A DNA stretch of 64,000 nucleotides from Tanytarsus gracilentus (Eukaryota; Arthropoda; Insecta; Diptera; Chironomidae), in NCBI GenBank assembly GCA_038502055.1, contig JAXRKN010000032.1, positions 434,001 through 498,000 on the forward strand. Reading direction: 5' to 3'. Both the position numbers and the translations under genes were made by a program. Below are positions 58,063-64,000 of this stretch, in pieces. How positions within the stretch are numbered: the stretch's first letter is position 1; each line of letters opens with the position of its first letter. The notes beneath the pieces are model-generated. The model was not told the DNA's origin. It saw only the letters and a program-made list of their open reading frames with translations, and ran no database searches.

Positions 58063-61000
58063 ATGTCCTTCCTTTGTTTTTCACCAGCAATAAGCTTCAA
58101 AAGTAATACACTTAAGTACATGAGCATCACCAAAGAACTTTCTCAATCAGAGATTTTAAGAGCCATTAAACCATTCGGAAATGTTGCAAAATCCTTGGGA
58201 ATCGTCTCGCCCTTAGTTCAGTTTGCATTCACTTTTATCCGTGATGAAGATGAGCTTAAAATCGTCTTAGATGCCCTCAACGATCATATGCGAGTAATTA
58301 ATGAGAAACTATCTGTTCTCGAGGGAAAACTAAACGACATCAATGGGAATCTTGATGCGGTGCAGGATGCAATAATTTCAAGAATTAACGAAAGTGATCT
58401 CAAGAATAAGCTCAATCTAATAATTCCGTATAATTCGCAAATAAATGTGGATCAGAATACGTTAATTCAGTTGTTTGAAGATTACCAAGAAAACAGCGCA
58501 AGATACGTTCACGAACTTGATGAGTTTTTTAGGAATCGTCGAGCAAACAAGCCTGAGGAACACATCATCAATTTAATTGATCCACCAGCTGCTTCACTTT
58601 TTACCGAACTCATAAAGTTCTACCGACAACAAAATAGTCCGACTTTATGCGACTCTAAATCAACGCTTGCCCAAGAAGTCTTTGAGACTTACACGTCAAT
58701 TCTAATGAAAGTTCAGAAGAGCTTCAACATACTTGAAAATGCCGCTAAGCTCGCTAATAAAGTATCGCTTGAGCAGCGAGATATTTCAAGGATTTCGCAT
58801 CGGCCAAAGGCGAAATTATTAAAACGATGGATGAACTCAACAAAAACTACTTTAGCACAGCTGAAACATGAAGATTTTTTTACATGCGTACGAGCGCGCT
58901 CTGATAAAGGAAATGTAAGGTTTCGTAACGTTCTGCAAATTGTTTTTCTTGGAGTTACTTGTTATCCGACTTATTACAAGGTTTTACAATCACATGGATG
59001 TTTTGGACAGTCAAAAGAATGCTCCTCTATAAATCGTAAGAAATTATTAATGAAAATTATTAAAGGCTAAGAACTTTTAGATTCAATGTCCCCAGAGTTT
59101 TTCCAATGTTCTATTTTTTTATCGAGCATTTCTCTAGGGATAAAAATGCTTTTCAGTGCTCCTCTCGCACTTCCTTAGTTTTTTAGCGTAACCCACACAA
59201 AGTGTGGTAACGCTTATATGCTCGTATTTCCGTCCGTCCGTCCGTCCGTCCGTTCCATCGAGATCTCGGCCCCTGGACCAGCTAGAGACTTCTAGTTTTC
59301 GCCAGATGGTAGGTCTGTTGGTCTATATTAGCCCATTTTTGGAATTTTTTGGGTCATGACTATAGGTCGTGCCACGGACAGCCCTAATGTCCATTTTTCA
59401 TACAAATTTTCTCCTATATGGCTTCATGGGTGTCGTTGAACTCGGAATTTGACCAGGAATCGATTGGCATGGATCTGAAAATGGAACACTGTGGAAAATG
59501 GAACACAGTGGAAAATGGAACACAGTGGAAAATGGAACATAGTGGAAAATGGAACATGGTGAAAATGAAACATAATGGAAAATGAAACACAGTGGAAAAT
59601 GGACACGTGGAAAATGGAACATCGTGGAAAATGGAACATAGTGGGAAATGAAACACAGTAGAAAATGGAACACAGTGGAAAATGGAACATAGTAAAAAAT
59701 GGAACACAGTGGAAAATAAAACACAGTGGAAAATGGAACACAGTGTAAAATGGAACATAATTGAGAAATATTTTCCATAAGGCTTCCCTTTTGGCTTCTC
59801 CAAGGCTTCTTCATAGGACTTCCCCATGTTACATTTCCAATACTGATCTGTTAGAAGTGGGTTACGCGGCAATACCCACGTGTGGGTTTTGAAACATTTT
59901 TTTACTTTTTAGAGTTTCATGCTCTTTCGTCTAACTGGAAACACTCAAAATTTCCTTCCGATGATCGTATATATGAAGGATTTTCTTACGATTCAAAATG
60001 GTATGGAAGAGGTAGTGAGAGTGATTCGAGTGTTGAGTCAGTTAAGGTTGGAAACGTATGTTGTAATTATGTAGCTGGACCGAGGGCTGCACATGTAAGT
60101 TGCAATTAAAATTGTATTTGTGATTCGTTAATTTAAAAGACTCTTATATAGTGCGTAAGTCGCGTGAGAAATCCTCGGCGATGCATTTGCGATCAACTCG
60201 ACCACGATAAGACACTGAGAAAAATATACGTCGGAAGAATCGATGCACCAAATGGATTGTAAGATAAACACCTAAATGAATGTTCGTAAAATCTACTTTT
60301 TTGACGAACGTTTTCCAAAAAAATACAAAAACAATGAAAACTTTTCTTGTAGTGTCGTAGCTGGAGTGAGATTCGCTGAAACCCCGGACGCGAAAAGCAT
60401 TTTCATTCAAATTCAAGTGGGAAAATTAATTCCAATGGGCATGATAGAACCGTCAAGCGTTTACTGGCTTGACTTTCCTAAAAATACAGTCGAAGCAGAT
60501 TATCTTACTTTTAAGTATGAAAATAGACCAAAATTGGTTCTTAATAATGGACTTCGATTCAATGATGGAGTTTTGACAGGTGATTCTATAGCTAAGAACT
60601 GTCATTTTTTGGTTCCCGAAGGCTCTTGATATCAAGAGCTTTCATTAGCCTTCACTAGCCTTTTCCGAGTTCTAGCCTCAGGATTTCATTCAAATTTTGA
60701 AAAAAAAAATTTAATTATTTTCAGGCATTCAACTCCACTCCGTTTCTTTTAGCATTACTCTAAAAATTTTCGGACGAAAACTAAAAGATTTTCCTTTGCC
60801 ATCTTTGGATACTTCCGAATCTTATCTGATCGCACCATCCGATGGAAATATTGTAAACAAATTTGGCTTGGGTTATAGAGACGGAAGTAAAATTTTCACT
60901 CAAACGTCAAACGGTGTCATCGACTTCAATCACTCGTCTCAAGAGACCGATGCTGGACAATCTTTTGTTCCATTTTTTGATGGATCAGATGTTACTTTAT

Positions 61001-61158
61001 CAAGCGTGGCTCCAATTGCTGGTGTTGGAATCGTTCACACTACGAATGATCGTGATTATGCGGGCTATGTGTCGTTAATTGCTGCATCTTTGAATTTTAA
61101 CAATCTCTTAACGAACGAAATAACGGAAAATGATTTTGAAATTAATGAAAGAATGTAA
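58063..61158 (+). CDS. DUF4803-like secreted insect protein
   Basis: Five exons join in phase: from about 58051 to 59035, then 59913-60094, 60152-60258, 60353-60579 and 60725-61158. The ATG at 58063 begins MSFLCFSPAISFKS, a short hydrophobic leader that may be the end of a signal peptide started in an upstream exon, since a good acceptor lies at 58050. The N-terminal half is helical with a predicted coiled coil (NEKLSVLEGKLNDINGNLDA). The C-terminal half has a Cys-containing segment (GNVCCNYV, RRCICDQ), then VVAGVRFAE, IQIQVGKLIPMG and DYLTFKYENRP, an arrangement I associate with the DUF4803 family of insects, whose role is unknown. The first intron is largely a dispersed repeat with a minisatellite, but the exons either side remain in phase, so the gene looks intact. 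Confidence 0.72.
59184..59900. repeat. Dispersed repeat in the DUF4803-like gene's intron
   Basis: One end is TTTAGCGTAACCCACACAAA with a CCGT run, the other carries GTGGGTTACGCGGCAATACC and CCCACGTGTGGGTTTTGAAA, the same ends as the repeat at 33972-34917 in opposite orientation. Its middle differs: part of one 129-bp unit is followed by a 17-bp minisatellite instead of the 129-bp array. So the family keeps its ends while its tandem core changes. Confidence 0.8.
59476..59758. repeat. 17-bp minisatellite (GAACACAGTGGAAAATG), about 16 copies
   Basis: Tandem units of about 17 bp with scattered changes (ACACAG, ACATAG, ACATGG) and small deletions. The reverse strand of the unit has no stop codon in any frame. 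Because 17 is not divisible by 3, all three minus-strand frames stay open for over 100 codons and read as FHFPLCSIFHCVPF-type repeats. These frames are not genes. Confidence 0.9.
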
Positions 61159-62859
61159 AAAATGAAAGTTTGATCTTGTTTTGTAGACTAAACACATAAC
61201 TCCGCTTTGAAATTTTAAAAATTTGTATGAAAGTTTTAATAATAAAAGATAAATAAAACGTATTTTTAAAATACACATGATTTGAAAATTTGCTGCTAAC
61301 GTTTCACTTTACACGAATAAGTTGCCATTTGAAAATATTTATTATAGCTCCGCTATATATTAATTTTGGATTTTTCCAAAACCTGTTTTCGACCCCTACT
61401 GCCAAGACATTACATTGTGCAATATCAAAACATATACTCAAATGATAGGCCTAGTCAAACCCTACAAACTGGTGAAAACAGATTTGAAATCGGTTGCTCC
61501 TACGAGGAGTTAGAGCCATTTAAGTCATCTTACTTTCTCACTTTCTCACTTTCTCACTTTCTTACGATCTTAGTGAACGCCATATCTCAAGAACGGCTGG
61601 TCGGATTTGACTCGGGTTTTGGCTCTAGTTGTGCAAGAAGTATTTAGTTTTAAGGTACGACCCTCCAAGGACCGTCCCTGAGTGCAAAAATGTCCTTTTT
61701 CATACAAATTTTCTCTTATATGGCTTCATGGGTATCGTTGAACTCGTAATTGCATCGAAATTGATTGACATTGACGATTTTTGAGGAATGTCCATCATGG
61801 TCGGCCAGGAGTGCCACTAATGTCTATTTTTTCAGAACTATGGCTTCATGGGTATCGTTGAACTCGTAATTGCATCAGGAATCGATTGACATTGACAATT
61901 TTTGAGGAATGTCCATCATGGCCGGCCACGAGTGCCACTAATGTCCATTTTTCAGAACTATGGCTTCATGTATGTCGTTGAACTCGTCATTGCATCAGGA
62001 ATCTAATGCCACTAATGCCCATTGCAATGGAGGAGGGTACTAATCTATGCGGAGCTATTGGAAATGGCAACGCCGTTTGCAGACCCATCTTGTTTATTTT
62101 TTCAAGCAGAAAGTACTTGACACTTGTGGCAAACTATGCAACATTTCCTGTTTATTTCTTTTTATACCACAAATGTGCAAAGTATTTATATGGCTCTTGG
62201 CACTTATGCTTGTTGAATACTTTTTCAACCCTCTCTCATTTCAACTAGAGAGTCATGCTTTCATATTCTTAAAATATACACATTAGCAAATAAATTTTTA
62301 CGACTCTTGATTTTGCTATGAGTTTTGTGAGACGCATGTGCTTGAATTAAAAAGAAGAATTGAAATTGATTACATGAGTTTAAAAACATGTGTGCAATAT
62401 ATAAAAACTTTTTGATGTCTCTTATCTTCTTCTGTTGATGTTGTTGACAGAAAGCACTCCTAAATTTTTTTTGCTCATGGTCGCTCTTATTCAAAATTTA
62501 CTTGGAAGTTTAAAATATTTGTCTTCAATTTTTCATAGTAAAAAGTTTTTATTAAAGCGTCATCTCTGAAAGAAATTATTTAAGAACGCTAAAAAATTTT
62601 GTCAACCGAAAGCTACTTATGTGAACTTTTATCACTCAGTAAATTTTTCCAATCTCAATTCAGCAGAGATTTTTTAGCTTTAACGTGATTTTTAAATTTT
62701 ACGTTTTACGTTGTTGATTGTTGATCGATTGGAGGCTTTAGATCGTTGACATTGACTGATAAGACATTGAAATCACTTAGAAAGTTTTTGCATCCATCAT
62801 TAATTATTGCGAAAAAAAAATTTATTTTGTTCATAAATAATTTTATTAAAATTTTTTTG
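61159..62859. other. Repeat-rich intergenic stretch
   Basis: Between convergent genes. At 61370-61520 is an inverted copy of the block at 6085-6245 (AACCCTACAAACTGGTGAAA, GAGTTAGAGCCATTTAAGT), followed by CTTTCTCA repeated four times. At 61690-62010 are about three units of the 129-bp family (TATGGCTTCATGGGTATCGT). The rest to 62859 is AT-rich with no gene recognised. AATAAA-like signals near 62830 probably serve the minus-strand transporter. Confidence 0.6.
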
Positions 62860-64000
62860 TTAATTTTTTTCGGGAGCTTTAACCAGATTTGCCCGTGGAA
62901 TTATTGAAAATACTGTCGGAACTTCTGAATCATAATCAAAGCTCTTTCTGTTATTTGAAGCTGGTGGAGGAAGAATTTCAGGCGTCGAACTTTGACGACT
63001 CGCTGAGTAGAACATGACATTTTCGTTTGTTGTTTCCAAATAATTATTGCTATCTCGTGTAATCCCTTGCATTTGTCCATTGTCATTGGCTGGATTAAAA
63101 CTTAATGCAAAATAACTCTTGTGCTTCAAAAGGGCATTTTGAATTTGTAACAATGACATTCCGAGGGTGTTTGGCATATGAAGTAGAAAAATTGTCGATG
63201 TTACAAGGAGCACAACGAGAGTTGAAATGACGATAATTATAAAATATTGATCAGTATACCAGAGAATGTTCGTTAGGATGTGCGCATTCAATTGCACGAA
63301 TTGCAAAACAGCGATTGGAATTATTTCAGCGAAATATCCCAATGCAAGCATGCCCTCATTGTATCGAATTTTAGAAACTTCTAAAATGGCGATGTCAGGT
63401 ATGGCAAGTGAAATACCAGATGCTGCATAAAAGATTAACAAACAAACAGCGATTCCTGCAGATGGTGGAGAGTCGCCGTAAAAGACAATTGAAAGTCCAA
63501 TTGCAATGACAGCAATGATGGATGAATATATGTATATAGTTCGAATCTGAATAATTCGGCACATGATAGCTCCGATTAAAGAACTGACACACATAATCCA
63601 CAACACAAGTCCATACATGAAATTTTTCTCGTCTAAACTCCTAAAAGTATAGTTCATAGTTATGACCATTAAAAAGTAATGAAATACGATGGCACTATGA
63701 AGTTTCATTATCAGCATGTAGAATGACCAGAGTGTCGAATAACTATGGTAATTTTTCGGGAACATATTCTCTGCGGATTTCCACATATTGACTGCTGCGG
63801 TGTTTCTCTCAATCAGCACTTCGTTCCTTGAAAATAATTTGCAGTAATTATTGGCAATAGAATTGTCCAAGTCGAGACAGGTGCGATAATCGTAATCCAA
63901 TCTTTGGCGTTGTCGAACCTCGTTCAATATCAAAACGAAAATGAAGAAAACTGTTGCTCCGAGGAGACAATAACCCATGATTTTATAAAATTCCTCACGC
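62860..64000 (-). CDS. MFS-like multi-pass transporter, C-terminal part (5' end outside window)
   Basis: A single exon runs from the right edge to the stop at 62860. The frame is open upstream of the Met at 63978 (REEFYKI precedes it), so this Met is likely internal. The segment starts MGYCLLGATVFFIFVLILNE, followed by a ~90-residue polar loop, then about six hydrophobic helices (for example IVFHYFLMVITMNY, IYIYSSIIAVIAIGLSIVF, GIAVCLLIFYAASGISLAIP, YFIIIVISTLVVLLVTSTIF) and a polar cytoplasmic tail. The motif PDIAILEVSKIRYNEGMLAL between helices is reminiscent of insect MFS-type sugar or organic-ion transporters. Substrate unknown. Confidence 0.7.
   Translation of the reverse strand, partial: REEFYKIMGYCLLGATVFFIFVLILNEVRQRQRLDYDYRTCLDLDNSIANNYCKLFSRNEVLIERNTAAVNMWKSAENMFPKNYHSYSTLWSFYMLIMKLHSAIVFHYFLMVITMNYTFRSLDEKNFMYGLVLWIMCVSSLIGAIMCRIIQIRTIYIYSSIIAVIAIGLSIVFYGDSPPSAGIAVCLLIFYAASGISLAIPDIAILEVSKIRYNEGMLALGYFAEIIPIAVLQFVQLNAHILTNILWYTDQYFIIIVISTLVVLLVTSTIFLLHMPNTLGMSLLQIQNALLKHKSYFALSFNPANDNGQMQGITRDSNNYLETTNENVMFYSASRQSSTPEILPPPASNNRKSFDYDSEVPTVFSIIPRANLVKAPEKN

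Noticed and set aside
59398..59872. Three overlapping minus-strand open frames of 105 to 152 codons
   Set aside because: All are readings of the same 17-bp minisatellite in different frames. Low-complexity FHFPLCSIF repeats are not a gene.

Overview
This is a eukaryotic nuclear window, very AT-rich, with genes split by short GT-AG introns. Most exons are only tens to a few hundred bases, and some are micro-exons of 16 to 45 nt. The gene set (two dpr-type immunoglobulin receptors, a gprs-like serine-rich BTB gene, a DUF4803-like secreted protein, an ABCC transporter) points to an insect. A dipteran, perhaps nematoceran, is my best inference, but I cannot name the species. Exon boundaries were read by hand from splice signals and reading-frame continuity, so edges may be off by a few bases.

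Layout, left to right. Positions 83-10218 (minus strand) hold an MRP4-type ABCC transporter that runs off the left edge. One of its coding exons is split by a 1.7 kb inverted-repeat transposon, and its introns hold a hAT-type element and several dispersed repeats. Positions 10659-18053 (minus strand) hold two tandem dpr-family genes with transposon insertions around and inside them. One insertion is a Penelope-like element lodged in a dpr intron that would otherwise be about 61 nt. Positions 20058-20638 (minus strand) encode a Spc25-like kinetochore protein. Positions 20639-25135 show no gene. Positions 25169-33384 (plus strand) hold one long gene joining an RRxS-rich N-terminus, half a LIM-like domain, a Rap-GAP domain and a split BTB plus BACK domain. 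The BTB/BACK part is gprs-like.

Positions 33372-47640 are a tandem duplication with a period of about 7.5 kb. Each unit carries the last codons and 3' flank of the gprs-like gene, a minisatellite-bearing dispersed repeat, a 5'-truncated Penelope-like element (reverse transcriptase plus GIY-YIG nuclease), a small unrecognised gene with an MGGC N-terminus and an acidic run, and an array of ~300-bp repeats. The two units look identical over about 5 kb and then diverge abruptly.

Positions 47641-51350 show no gene. Positions 51352-56054 (plus) encode a secreted C-type lectin-like protein with a Ser/Thr-rich, His-rich tail. Positions 58063-61158 (plus) encode a DUF4803-like secreted protein whose first intron holds a repeat with a 17-bp minisatellite. 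Positions 62860-64000 (minus) hold the C-terminal part of an MFS-like transporter cut by the right edge.

The genes do not form a pathway. What links the window is heavy remodelling by transposons: at least six families, several with readable target-site duplications, inserted into exons, very small introns and flanks. The least explained features are the Rap-GAP/BTB fusion, the unrecognised duplicated gene, and a hairpin at the 3' end of the Penelope-like elements that covaries between diverged copies.
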